Assembly (NCBI GenBank): GCA_934426285.1
Contig: CAKRYE010000051.1
Location: forward strand, 1-14,579
Length of the DNA stretch: 14,579 nucleotides
DNA from: an uncultured Blautia sp.
GTDB taxonomy: Bacteria; Bacillota; Clostridia; Lachnospirales; Lachnospiraceae
Direction: 5' to 3'
Shown: piece by piece, positions 1 to 7,004 of the stretch
Layout: the number at the start of each line of letters is the position of its first letter
How positions within the stretch are numbered: position 1 is the stretch's first letter
Position numbers and translations under genes: made by a program
The notes under the pieces: generated by a model
The model's input: only the letters and a program-made list of their open reading frames with translations
Databases searched by the model: none
What the model was told of the DNA's origin: nothing

Positions 1-512
1 TTGTAATAGTCTTTCTGCACTCTTGCGTGAACAATTAACTCTTCCAGTGGATATTTATTATAAATCGTCAGCAGATCCTCAAATTCTTCCGGATCATCCA
101 TACCCAGGCGGGTCTTGATAGAAATTTTCATATCACATTTACGGAAAATCTCATCCAGAAATTTATCCAGCTCATCCGGTCTGTCCAGGAATCCTGCACC
201 TCTGCCCTTCGTCACAACAGTCTTTGACGGACAGCCAAGGTTCAGGTTTACTTCTTTATATCCATACTCCTGCAGCGTTTCCGCTGTCTGGATAAAATCC
301 TCTGCATTCTTTGTCAAAATCTGTGGAACAGCATACATCCCCTCATTATTCTCAGGCATAATGTCTTTCTTTTCCCTGGTACTGAGATGTCCTTTCTGGT
401 TTGGAAGGATAAAGGGAATAAAGTACTTGTCAAAACCTCCAAAGCACTGGTAAAGTGCCCTTCTGTATGTATATCCTGTGATTCCCTCAAGGGGGGCTAA
501 ATATATTTTCAT
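1..512 (-). CDS. dus: tRNA-dihydrouridine synthase (Dus family), 3' end cut by window edge
   Basis: This gene encodes an FMN-dependent enzyme that reduces uridine to dihydrouridine in tRNA using NADPH. The first 170 codons are present and the C-terminus lies beyond the left edge. Visible family marks are the N-terminal FMN-site motif APLEG (residues 6-10), PQI around residue 64, the catalytic cysteine in NLGCPS (Cys94), the SIKTRLG strand (Lys133), and the VHAR motif with His162. The ATG at 510-512 is preceded by AGGAGA, and a sigma-A-type promoter lies just upstream. The gene is transcribed away from the divergent sigK. Which uridine positions it modifies cannot be told from this part, and a Dus subfamily assignment would need the full length. 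Family identity is secure. Confidence 0.93.
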   Translation of the reverse strand, partial: MKIYLAPLEGITGYTYRRALYQCFGGFDKYFIPFILPNQKGHLSTREKKDIMPENNEGMYAVPQILTKNAEDFIQTAETLQEYGYKEVNLNLGCPSKTVVTKGRGAGFLDRPDELDKFLDEIFRKCDMKISIKTRLGMDDPEEFEDLLTIYNKYPLEELIVHARVQKDYY

Positions 513-549
513 TTGTCTCTCCTGTTATATTCGGTTAAATTCTTCATCC

Positions 550-578
550 ATTATACTGTAGTCATTCTGATTTCTCAA
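550..578 (-). promoter_or_regulatory. Sigma-A-type promoter for dus
   Basis: Read on the minus strand there is TTGAGA (578-573), a 17-nt spacer, and a perfect TATAAT (555-550). Transcription would start near 543, giving a leader of about 30 nt before the dus start codon at 512. This is the only strong promoter seen in the dus/sigK divergent gap on this strand. Confidence 0.75.
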
Positions 579-635
579 TGCAGATTTGAAATATCCTCTG
601 CAAATTGTAAAAAAGCTCAAAATTTCTTGGAAAAG

Positions 636-664
636 CACCAACACCTTGTCCCGGACATAAACTA
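636..664 (+). promoter_or_regulatory. Candidate mother-cell (sigma-K/sigma-E type) promoter for sigK
   Basis: CACC at 636-639, a 16-nt spacer, and CATAAACTA at 656-664 fit the published sigma-K pattern mACm-N16-CATAnnnTA. The -10-like element sits about 28 nt upstream of the sigK start codon. Sigma-E promoters share the CATA core, so either mother-cell sigma factor could use it. No convincing sigma-A promoter was seen on this strand. The motif is short and degenerate, so chance is possible. Confidence 0.35.
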
Positions 665-691
665 TATAGAAATCCCCTTCGAGGTAGCGAT

Positions 692-1321
692 TTGAAGGCC
701 TTTCAAAAACCTTTGTCCATATCCCAGGAAAAATATTATCTTCAAAAATATCAGGAGGGTGATTCCCAGGCAAAGAATATCCTGATTGAGCATAATCTCC
801 GACTGGTGGCCCATGTGGTCAAAAAGTATCAGGGAACCGGTGAGGATACTGATGATCTGATTTCTATTGGTACCATCGGGCTGATCAAGGCTGTCACAAC
901 CTTTAATCCCCAGAAAGCCTCACGGCTTTCTACCTATGCAGCCAGATGTATAGAAAATGAACTGCTGATGTATTTTCGGGCTAAGAAGAAGCATTCGAAA
1001 GAAGTATCTCTGTACGACCCCATCGGAACGGATAAAGAAGGAAATGAGATTAATCTTTTAGATGTAATAGAAAGCGTGCCTGTAGATATTGTAGAAGAAT
1101 GTTACATCCGGGAAAATACCACATATCTGCTGCAGTCTCTGAAAAAAATCCTGTCAGAAAAGGAATATCAGGTGATCTGCTACAGGTATGGGCTCTTTGG
1201 CATGGAGGAAGAAACTCAGCGGGAAATCGCACAAAAGCTGTGTATCAGCCGCTCTTATGTTTCCAGAATCGAGAAAACTGCTTTGCAGAAGCTCCGGGGG
1301 CTTTTCCCCCAGACAGAATAA
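692..1321 (+). CDS. sigK: RNA polymerase sporulation sigma factor SigK, uninterrupted and without pro-sequence
   Basis: SigK is the late mother-cell sigma factor of endospore formation and directs coat and cortex genes. The 209-residue product has region 2 at about residues 30-100 (IEHNLRLVAH, then DLISIGTIGLIKAV and TYAARCIENE), the linker DPIGTDKEGNEI (109-120), and a region 4 helix-turn-helix at about 177-197 (REIAQKLCISRSYVSRIEK). The match to Bacillus SigK is closer than to SigE, notably LVAHVVKK and the DPIG linker. The start is TTG at 692, with GAGGT at 681-685 six bases upstream; the frame upstream is open only to a stop at 608-610 and holds no ATG. No hydrophobic pro-peptide can be read there, so the protein appears to be made in active form, as in Clostridioides difficile. 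The gene is not split by a skin element. It converges on the U32-family gene across a shared terminator. Confidence 0.93.
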   Translation: MKAFQKPLSISQEKYYLQKYQEGDSQAKNILIEHNLRLVAHVVKKYQGTGEDTDDLISIGTIGLIKAVTTFNPQKASRLSTYAARCIENELLMYFRAKKKHSKEVSLYDPIGTDKEGNEINLLDVIESVPVDIVEECYIRENTTYLLQSLKKILSEKEYQVICYRYGLFGMEEETQREIAQKLCISRSYVSRIEKTALQKLRGLFPQTE

Positions 1322-1356
1322 ACGCAGCCAACGTTTCATTTGTTGGCTGCGTTTAT
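1318..1356. terminator. Bidirectional intrinsic terminator between sigK and the U32-family gene
   Basis: A perfect 15-bp inverted repeat (ATAAACGCAGCCAAC at 1318-1332 and its complement at 1342-1356) encloses a 9-nt loop. T-rich sequence follows the GC core on both strands. The left arm overlaps the sigK stop codon, and the right arm ends two bases before the U32-family stop, so one element can end both convergent transcripts. Confidence 0.88.
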
Positions 1357-1357
1357 A

Positions 1358-2581
1358 TTACTCTGCTCTTCTCAATAAATCATAAACCTGGATTTCGGTT
1401 CCCAAATCAATAAACAGCTTCTGCTGTGCATGAGGTGCACTTTCCATGGAATTGCCATCTTCATCATAAATTCCCCTGACAGTAACAGATAAATTCTGTC
1501 CATCCGGTTTCATGATCTCGATGGTCTCTCCTACAGAAAATTTGTTTCTCTGCGTGATCTGTGCAAAACCACGTTCATCCACTGCTTCTGCAAATCCCAG
1601 ATAAGTATATTCTTTCTGATAAGTGTTATTATCATAAATCTGTGTATTCTCATCCGGTTTTCCATAGAAAAATCCGGTTGTAAACTGTCTGTAAGTACAG
1701 TTGGAAATCTGTTCCTGATACCATGGCATATTTGCCTGATATTTCTCTGGACTCTCCATATAATCATCAATTGCCTTGCGGTAGGTTCTGGCAACAGTTG
1801 CAACATAAAGAGCCGTTTTCATACGTCCCTCAATTTTCAGACTGTCAATTCCACTGTTTACAATATCGTCCATATGCTCGATCATGCACAGATCTTTGGA
1901 ATTAAAGATATAGGTTCCTCTCTCATTCTCAAATACAGGCATATATTCTCCAGGACGTTTCTCCTCCACAATGGAATATTTCCAGCGGCAGGGATGAGTA
2001 CAGGCTCCCTGATTTGCATCACGTCCTGCCAGATAATTGCTGAGCAGGCACCTTCCTGAATAGGAAATACACATTGCACCGTGGATAAATGTCTCAATCT
2101 CCATATCCTCCGGAATATGCTCCCGGATCTCTCTGATCTCAGCAAGAGAAAGCTCTCTGGCTGTTACCACACGCTTTGCTCCCAGCTGATACCAGAAACG
2201 GTATGTTTCATAGTTCGTATTATTTGCCTGTGTACTGATATGGCGTTCGATCTCCGGACAGATTTCCTTTGCATACATATAGATTCCAGGATCCGCAATG
2301 ATCAGGGCATCGGGCTTCAGTTCCTTAAGCTCTGTCAGATATTCTCTTACACCTGGCAGATCATAGTTATGAGCCAGGATATTTACAGTCACATATACTT
2401 TTACCCCATGCTCATGGGCAAATGCAATTCCCTCTTTCATATCTTCATGGGAAAAGTTCTTGGCTTTTGCTCTCAGTCCAAAAGCTTCCCCTCCGATATA
2501 TACAGCATCTGCTCCAAAAATAACAGCAATTTTTAATACTTCAAGGCTGCTTGCAGGAACAAGCAATTCGATTTTTCTCAT
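1358..2581 (-). CDS. trhP: U32-family tRNA hydroxylation protein (TrhP/YrrO type)
   Basis: This 407-residue protein is of the 'peptidase U32' family. Family members studied in E. coli and Bacillus (TrhP, YrrN/YrrO) are needed for prephenate-dependent 5-hydroxylation of the wobble uridine U34 in tRNA rather than acting as peptidases. The U32 signature spans about residues 163-181 (ETFIHGAMC, then SGRCLLS). Cys171, Cys178, Cys194 and Cys198 form the four-cysteine set expected to hold an iron-sulphur cluster. A TIM-barrel-like N-half starts with ELLVPAS and a beta-rich domain lies at the C-terminus. The ATG at 2581 follows AGGAG that overlaps the end of the upstream trmR. In Bacillus the adjacent gene is also the methylase TrmR, which acts on the product. 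Bacillus has two U32 paralogues side by side, but here there is one. The tRNA role is inferred from family and neighbour. Confidence 0.88.
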   Translation of the reverse strand: MRKIELLVPASSLEVLKIAVIFGADAVYIGGEAFGLRAKAKNFSHEDMKEGIAFAHEHGVKVYVTVNILAHNYDLPGVREYLTELKELKPDALIIADPGIYMYAKEICPEIERHISTQANNTNYETYRFWYQLGAKRVVTARELSLAEIREIREHIPEDMEIETFIHGAMCISYSGRCLLSNYLAGRDANQGACTHPCRWKYSIVEEKRPGEYMPVFENERGTYIFNSKDLCMIEHMDDIVNSGIDSLKIEGRMKTALYVATVARTYRKAIDDYMESPEKYQANMPWYQEQISNCTYRQFTTGFFYGKPDENTQIYDNNTYQKEYTYLGFAEAVDERGFAQITQRNKFSVGETIEIMKPDGQNLSVTVRGIYDEDGNSMESAPHAQQKLFIDLGTEIQVYDLLRRAE

Positions 2582-2586
2582 AATGA

Positions 2587-3231
2587 TTACTCCTGTTTCA
2601 CACTGACTGTAACTCCATCTCCCAGAGGAAGAATAGATGTTACAAAGGATGGATCATGCTTCAGTTCATACAGATACTCCCGCATCCGTTTATATATGGT
2701 TCTCTTTCTGCGCTCTACCAGATAATGAGATTCAATAATATCTCCCTCCTGAAGTACATTGTCAGAAATCAGAACACTGCCCTTAGTCATCAGCCTCCTG
2801 ATATCCGGAAGCCAGTGAATGTATTGTCCCTTGGCAGCATCCATAAAAATCATGTCAAATGGCCCCTCCAGAGTTTTCAGCAGTTCTCCTGCATCTCCTT
2901 CCAGCAAAGTGATCTGATCTTCCCGTCCTGCCCTGCGGAAATTTTCCCTGGCAATAGGAATCCTTTTGGCATAATTCTCTATTGTTACAATCTGCAGATC
3001 CTCTCTCCCATATTCGCACATAAGAAGTGTGGAGAAGCCAATGGCTGTCCCCACCTCCAGAATGCGTCCCGGCTGGTTCATAGCCAGAAACGTCTTTATA
3101 AAGCTCTGCATTTCTCTTCGGATCACAGGCACCCTGTCTCTCAGGGCTGTCTGTTCCAGTTCCTCCAGAAATGGGGTGTTTCCCCTGTCCAGAGAATTGA
3201 TATAGGTACGCATCCGCTCCTCTACTATCAC
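2587..3231 (-). CDS. trmR: tRNA 5-hydroxyuridine methyltransferase TrmR (YrrM-type O-methyltransferase)
   Basis: This SAM-dependent O-methyltransferase is of the family known as YrrM/TrmR in Bacillus, which turns 5-hydroxyuridine at tRNA position 34 into 5-methoxyuridine. It has 214 residues with SAM motif I at 57-66 (ILEVGTAIGF), an acidic residue after motif II (TIEN, 83-86), the DAAKGQY metal/SAM loop (131-137), and SDN at 156-158, typical of divalent-metal O-methyltransferases. The chosen start is GTG at 3231, whose GTGA overlaps the TGA stop of the upstream gene, with AGGAAGGGG ten bases before it. ATG at 3213 (residue 7) is possible, but its GAGGAG lies too close. The pairing with the U32-family gene downstream supports tRNA as substrate over catechol-like small molecules. 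Confidence 0.87.
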   Translation of the reverse strand: MIVEERMRTYINSLDRGNTPFLEELEQTALRDRVPVIRREMQSFIKTFLAMNQPGRILEVGTAIGFSTLLMCEYGREDLQIVTIENYAKRIPIARENFRRAGREDQITLLEGDAGELLKTLEGPFDMIFMDAAKGQYIHWLPDIRRLMTKGSVLISDNVLQEGDIIESHYLVERRKRTIYKRMREYLYELKHDPSFVTSILPLGDGVTVSVKQE

Positions 3232-3641
3232 GAAGTACTTACCCCTTCCTGCTCCTCATCTCCCGCAAGGATTCCCATGATCCGATTGGGAGTATAAGCT
3301 GTACTCAGTAAATAGGTACCTGCCTTCAGCTTTCCATGATAAGTGGAAAGTCTCTCCTGCACATAAAATACCGGCGCACTTTTCACCAGTCCCTTTTTCT
3401 GGAGTGTCTTTGCTATCCCATAAAGAGAAGCATCCTCTTTAATAACAACTGTTACCTCCTGGCCTTCTCCAGGGCTCATAGCCTGCTGATTAAATACGTC
3501 ATGCCCAAACTGAAAAGCAGATTTACCGATCCAGAAAAGCAGGACAATAACACAGATATAAAGCGCGATTTTGAAAAAGACACTTGCAATTGCAACTCCT
3601 GCCGCGCCTACCCGGTCTCTTGTCTCACCAGTATCACCCAT
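3228..3641 (-). CDS. Short MltG/YceG-like membrane protein lacking the transglycosylase domain
   Basis: The 137-residue protein has a charged cytoplasmic N-terminus, one membrane segment (about residues 17-39), and an extracytoplasmic part that resembles only the N-terminal LysM-like subdomain of MltG: TVVIKEDASLYGIAKTL (64-80), GLVKSAPVF (84-92), and KAGTYLLS (106-113). Full MltG proteins are about 340 residues and carry a catalytic glutamate in a following domain, which is absent here. The reading frame closes cleanly and the stop overlaps the trmR start (GTGA), so this looks like a settled short form rather than a broken gene. AGGAAGAG precedes the ATG at 3641. In Bacillus the full-length mltG homologue (yrrL) holds the same position before yrrM. 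A role in binding peptidoglycan or placing partner enzymes is a guess; catalysis is not expected. Confidence 0.72.
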   Translation of the reverse strand: MGDTGETRDRVGAAGVAIASVFFKIALYICVIVLLFWIGKSAFQFGHDVFNQQAMSPGEGQEVTVVIKEDASLYGIAKTLQKKGLVKSAPVFYVQERLSTYHGKLKAGTYLLSTAYTPNRIMGILAGDEEQEGVSTS

Positions 3642-3662
3642 AGTTCTCTTCCTTTCTGATCC

Positions 3663-4010
3663 TTAGCTTATATTCGGAGTATCAAAATCTATTCCATCTG
3701 TCAGTTCCATATAAATCCTCTGGATCATCCTGCAGAGAGCAAGCTCTACATCCAGATATGCATTTACCAGCGGAAGCCGGCGAAGCTCTGCAGATTCCTT
3801 GCCCATTTGTTCTACCACTTCAAAAAGCTGGTCTGAACTGCACTGGCTCTGTATCCGGTAGTTTTTGGCCCGGAATGCATCCACACGCTTCTTCAGATCC
3901 GGATCCTGACTTAGGATTTCTTTCTGTTTCTCAAATTCTATATATTCAGCACTTTCTTTTATAGAAGCCAGAAGTCTGCTGATACTTTCTTCTAATGTGT
4001 TCTCTTCCAT
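3663..4010 (-). CDS. YlbF/YmcA-family protein
   Basis: This is a small, mostly helical protein of the YlbF/YmcA family. In Bacillus such proteins form the Y-complex with YaaT, which affects RNase Y-dependent mRNA maturation, sporulation and biofilm formation. The 115 residues contain the family's amphipathic helices (LEESISRLLASIKESAEYIEF near the N-terminus, then DPDLKKRVDAFRAKNY) and a conserved-looking hydrophobic C-terminal helix (ALCRMIQRIYMEL). I place the start at ATG 4010 because GGAGG lies ten bases upstream in the final codons of the RNase J gene. The longer frame to 4070 lies inside that gene and lacks a matching ribosome site. The gap to RNase J is 5 nt, which suggests coupling. 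Whether it is the YlbF or YmcA counterpart cannot be decided here. Confidence 0.8.
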   Translation of the reverse strand: MEENTLEESISRLLASIKESAEYIEFEKQKEILSQDPDLKKRVDAFRAKNYRIQSQCSSDQLFEVVEQMGKESAELRRLPLVNAYLDVELALCRMIQRIYMELTDGIDFDTPNIS

Positions 4011-4015
4011 TTTTA

Positions 4016-5929
4016 TTATGCCTCCATAATGATCGGAAGGATCATAGGGCTTCTCTTTGTACGTTTCCAAAGGAATTCGCTGAGAGCATCCTTGATCACA
4101 GTCTTGATCTTGCCCCAGTCTGTAATATTGCGTTCCAGACAGGAATCCAGTGCATTTTCCACTACTTCCCTGGCATTATCCATCAGATCCTCGGATTCTC
4201 TCACATAGACAAATCCTCTGGACACAATATCCGGTCCTGCAAGAACTACATTGCTGTGACGCTCTAGGGTCACAACTACGATCATAATTCCGTCCTCTGC
4301 CAGATGCTGGCGGTCACGAAGCACGATATTTCCTACATCTCCTACTCCAAGCCCGTCTACCAGAATCGCTCCTGTGTGTACAGTTCCGGTTACCTGTGCA
4401 TTCTGGCTGTCAAGCTCCAGCACATTTCCGGAAGCAAGAACAAATACGTTCTCCTTTGGAATCCCCAGCTCCATAACAATATTTTTCTGAGCTGTCAGAT
4501 GGCGGTACTCTCCATGGACAGGAATTGCATATTTAGGTTTCACCAGAGAATAGATCAGTTTGATCTCTTCCTGGCAGGCATGTCCGGATACATGTACATC
4601 CTGGAAGATTACCTTGGCCCCCTTCATGGATAATTCATTGATTACCTTAGATACTGCCTTCTCATTACCCGGGATCGGGTTGGAACTGAAAATGATCGTA
4701 TCATTAGGCTTGATCACAATCTTTTTATGAATATTAGCTGCCATACGTGACAGGGCTGCCATAGATTCTCCCTGGCTGCCGGTGGTGATCAGCACAACCT
4801 GCTCATCCGGATAGTTCTTCACCTGATCGATCTCTATAAGAGTCTGATCCGGAATACGCAGATATCCAAGTTCCGCAGCAGTTGTGATAACGTTCACCAT
4901 ACTGCGTCCCTCTACTGCTACCTTCCTGCCAAAACGATATGCAGTATTGATGATCTGCTGCACACGGTCAACATTTGAAGCAAAGGTTGCTATAATAATT
5001 CGATTCGTTTTGTATTCATTGAAAAGATTGTCAAACACATGTCCCACAGAACGTTCTGACATGGTGAAGCCACTGCGCTCTGCATTGGTACTGTCACACA
5101 TCAGTGCCAGAACACCTTTTTTGCCGATTTCTGCCAGACGCTGAAGGTCGATGGCATCTCCGAATACAGGTGTATAGTCTACCTTAAAGTCACCGGTATG
5201 GACTACAATTCCTGCCGGAGAATAAATAGCCAGTGCAGAGGCATCCTGGATACTGTGGTTGGTCTTAATAAATTCAATTGAGAAGTCTCCCAGATTGATC
5301 ACCTGTCCATGCTTTACTTCTTTCAGCTTGGTGGTGCGGGTCATGTTATGCTCTTTTAACTTATTGGCGATCAGGGCAATGGTCAGCTTTGTGGAATAAA
5401 CAGGCACATTCACATCCTTAAGCACATAAGGAAGCGCTCCTATATGGTCCTCATGTCCGTGAGTGATCACAAAACCCTTTACCTTGGAAATATTTTCTTT
5501 TAAATAAGTCACATCCGGAATGACCAGGTCAATTCCCAGCATATCATCTTCTGGAAAAGCCAGACCACAGTCCACAACTACAATACTGTCTTCATATTCA
5601 AAAGCAGTGATATTCATTCCGATCTGCTCCAGACCTCCCAGCGGAATGATTTTCAATTTGGATGCCGGTTTTCTGGATTTACGCAGATTATTCTTTACAG
5701 AAGCCTTGATTGGAGTTTTAAACGGAACCGGTTTTCCTGTTTTTTCCTTCTCCGGCTGCTGTTTTCTCTCTCCGTTCAAGCCTGGCTTTCTGTTATAATT
5801 ATTTCTATGCTGAGATTTATATTTATAATTTTTCTGTCTGTTATACGGTCTCTTCGCTCCATGTCCAGACTGTCCTTCATGGGCGCCACGTTCTTCATTA
5901 TTAAATTCGTAATTATTTTCGTTACTCAA
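4016..5929 (-). CDS. rnj: Ribonuclease J with long basic N-terminal extension
   Basis: RNase J is a metallo-beta-lactamase/beta-CASP enzyme with 5'-3' exonuclease and endonuclease activity in mRNA decay and rRNA maturation. The 637-residue product holds the zinc motif HGHEDH (157-162), a further metal histidine in TNHSIQD (His225), HTGDFK (His244, Asp247), and a beta-CASP region, and ends like other clostridial RNase J proteins. The core starts near residue 91 (KLKIIPLGGLEQIG). The first 90 residues are low-complexity, rich in Asn, Arg, Lys, Gln and Tyr, and look disordered and RNA-binding. The start is TTG at 5929, with GGAGGTG seven bases upstream. The nearby ATG at 5933 is out of frame and meets a stop after three codons. 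No other Met occurs before residue 105, inside the core, so the extension is probably translated. YlbF follows at once. Confidence 0.93.
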   Translation of the reverse strand: MSNENNYEFNNEERGAHEGQSGHGAKRPYNRQKNYKYKSQHRNNYNRKPGLNGERKQQPEKEKTGKPVPFKTPIKASVKNNLRKSRKPASKLKIIPLGGLEQIGMNITAFEYEDSIVVVDCGLAFPEDDMLGIDLVIPDVTYLKENISKVKGFVITHGHEDHIGALPYVLKDVNVPVYSTKLTIALIANKLKEHNMTRTTKLKEVKHGQVINLGDFSIEFIKTNHSIQDASALAIYSPAGIVVHTGDFKVDYTPVFGDAIDLQRLAEIGKKGVLALMCDSTNAERSGFTMSERSVGHVFDNLFNEYKTNRIIIATFASNVDRVQQIINTAYRFGRKVAVEGRSMVNVITTAAELGYLRIPDQTLIEIDQVKNYPDEQVVLITTGSQGESMAALSRMAANIHKKIVIKPNDTIIFSSNPIPGNEKAVSKVINELSMKGAKVIFQDVHVSGHACQEEIKLIYSLVKPKYAIPVHGEYRHLTAQKNIVMELGIPKENVFVLASGNVLELDSQNAQVTGTVHTGAILVDGLGVGDVGNIVLRDRQHLAEDGIMIVVVTLERHSNVVLAGPDIVSRGFVYVRESEDLMDNAREVVENALDSCLERNITDWGKIKTVIKDALSEFLWKRTKRSPMILPIIMEA

Positions 5930-5936
5930 GCATTTA

Positions 5937-5943
5937 CACCTCC
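5937..5943 (-). promoter_or_regulatory. rnj: Ribosome binding site that fixes the RNase J TTG start
   Basis: GGAGGTG on the minus strand lies seven bases before TTG at 5929. An out-of-frame ATG at 5933-5931 lies between them and encodes only three codons before a stop, so the TTG is the only start that yields the long protein. The overlapping mini-frame could reduce initiation, but that is inference. Confidence 0.7.
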
Positions 5944-6019
5944 ATGCTTATTTCCTGCTGCCTACCATACCTCTTTTCTGATCTGTCCCGGGTATTTTGT
6001 TTTATGCAGCTTTTCATTC

Positions 6020-6280
6020 TTACATTTCAAGATCCACGTCATCATCAAGCATCTGCTCAAATACTTTAAATACAGCCTCAAGCTCGTCCTCATCCTCTAC
6101 CATCTCATAACAGGCTTCCTGGCTCTCCTCTGCAGATACATCTTTAAAAATATACGCTGTTGCCTCATCATCTAAGGAATCGGACACAAGAAGATAAGCA
6201 GTTCCTCCAATTCTGGTCTGCTCTTCTACATAAAACTCTACTTCTGTTCCGTCTTCCAGCTGAAATTTGATTTTTTCCAT
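6020..6280 (-). CDS. DUF1292 family protein (YrzB-like)
   Basis: This is an 86-residue, strongly acidic protein with the DUF1292 pattern: FQLEDGTEVEFYV near the N-terminus, GTAYLLVSDS in the middle, then AYIFKDV and an acid-rich helical C-terminus ending DDDVDLEM. No biochemical function is established for this family. It is conserved beside ruvX in many Firmicutes (yrzB next to yrrK in Bacillus), and the same order is kept here with 9 nt between the two genes. AGGAG precedes the ATG at 6280. A 90-nt gap separates it from RNase J, in which I saw no convincing promoter or terminator. Confidence 0.88.
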   Translation of the reverse strand: MEKIKFQLEDGTEVEFYVEEQTRIGGTAYLLVSDSLDDEATAYIFKDVSAEESQEACYEMVEDEDELEAVFKVFEQMLDDDVDLEM

Positions 6281-6289
6281 AATATTCTC

Positions 6290-6712
6290 CTAACAATGCA
6301 GAGAATCCAGATATCCCTGCAAAATAAAAACAGCAGCCAGCTGGTCCAGATATTGCTTACGATTCTCTCTGCGCACACTGGCCTCCATTAAAGTACGCTC
6401 TGCCTCCACTGTGGTAAGGCGTTCATCCCACATCACAACCTGCAGGCCTGTCCGTCTCTCCAGCATCTCCCTGAACTCCAGAGTTTTCTCAGCCCGCTCT
6501 CCAATGGTATTATTCATATTTTTGGGAAGTCCAAGTACGATCTTCTCTGCCTGGTACTCCGCTGCCAGTTCTTCAATACGAGCAAGAGTCTGGCGCAGCT
6601 TATTCTCCTGTTTACGCCATATGGTCTCCACGCTCTGTGCAGTCAGCCCCAGCGGATCACTCACTGCTACCCCTACTGTTTTGGAGCCATAATCTAATCC
6701 AAGGATTCTCAT
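6290..6712 (-). CDS. ruvX: RuvX/YqgF, RNase H-fold nuclease (putative Holliday junction resolvase)
   Basis: This 140-residue YqgF-family protein shows the RNase H-fold acidic positions: [16 protein letters not shown] with Asp7, [11 protein letters not shown] (59-69), MWDERLTT with Asp96/Glu97, and LDQLAA with Asp123. The family is linked to resolving Holliday junctions and, in E. coli, to 16S rRNA 5'-end processing, and both roles are reported for different members. Position between ireB and DUF1292 matches the Bacillus order (yrzL-yrrK-yrzB). Its ATG at 6712 begins one base after the ireB stop, so the genes are probably co-translated. The length is normal for the family. Confidence 0.93.
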   Translation of the reverse strand: MRILGLDYGSKTVGVAVSDPLGLTAQSVETIWRKQENKLRQTLARIEELAAEYQAEKIVLGLPKNMNNTIGERAEKTLEFREMLERRTGLQVVMWDERLTTVEAERTLMEASVRRENRKQYLDQLAAVFILQGYLDSLHC

Positions 6713-6713
6713 A

Positions 6714-6986
6714 TCAGCGTTCCCAGGATTTGTTTTTAATATACTCTGTCAGAAGTTCCTCTACCAGCTCATCACGCTCTACTTTCATGATCATGCTTCT
6801 GGCACCTTTATGACTGGTAATATAAGTAGGATCTCCGGACATAATATATCCTACGATCTGATTCACCGGATTATATCCTTTTTCATCCATTGCATTGTAC
6901 ACAAGGTCCAGGACCTCTTTTACCTGAATCTCCTGATCCGGTCTTGTTCTGAAATATTGGGTATTTCCCAGATTATTCTCTGCCAT
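6714..6986 (-). CDS. ireB: IreB/ReoM family regulatory phosphoprotein
   Basis: IreB (Enterococcus) and ReoM (Listeria) are small dimeric substrates of PASTA-domain Ser/Thr kinases. ReoM controls ClpCP-dependent turnover of MurA and thus peptidoglycan synthesis. The 90-residue product has the family core [21 protein letters not shown] (35-55) and the helix [10 protein letters not shown]. Thr9, in NTQYFR, sits where the phosphorylated N-terminal threonine lies in known members. I place the start at ATG 6986 because AAGGAC (7001-6996) is nine bases upstream. A GTG at 6995 touches that site and would add only three residues. The gene opens the ruvX operon downstream of its own promoter. Confidence 0.92.
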   Translation of the reverse strand: MAENNLGNTQYFRTRPDQEIQVKEVLDLVYNAMDEKGYNPVNQIVGYIMSGDPTYITSHKGARSMIMKVERDELVEELLTEYIKNKSWER

Positions 6987-7004
6987 TTCTCTCACGTCCT
7001 TACT

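Noticed and set aside
115..453. 112-codon open frame on the plus strand inside the dus gene
   Set aside because: It lies opposite a well-conserved Dus coding frame, has no ribosome site and no recognisable domain.
3663..4070. Longer start for the YlbF-family gene at 4070
   Set aside because: The extra 20 residues overlap the RNase J 3' end out of frame, and a ribosome site fits only ATG 4010.
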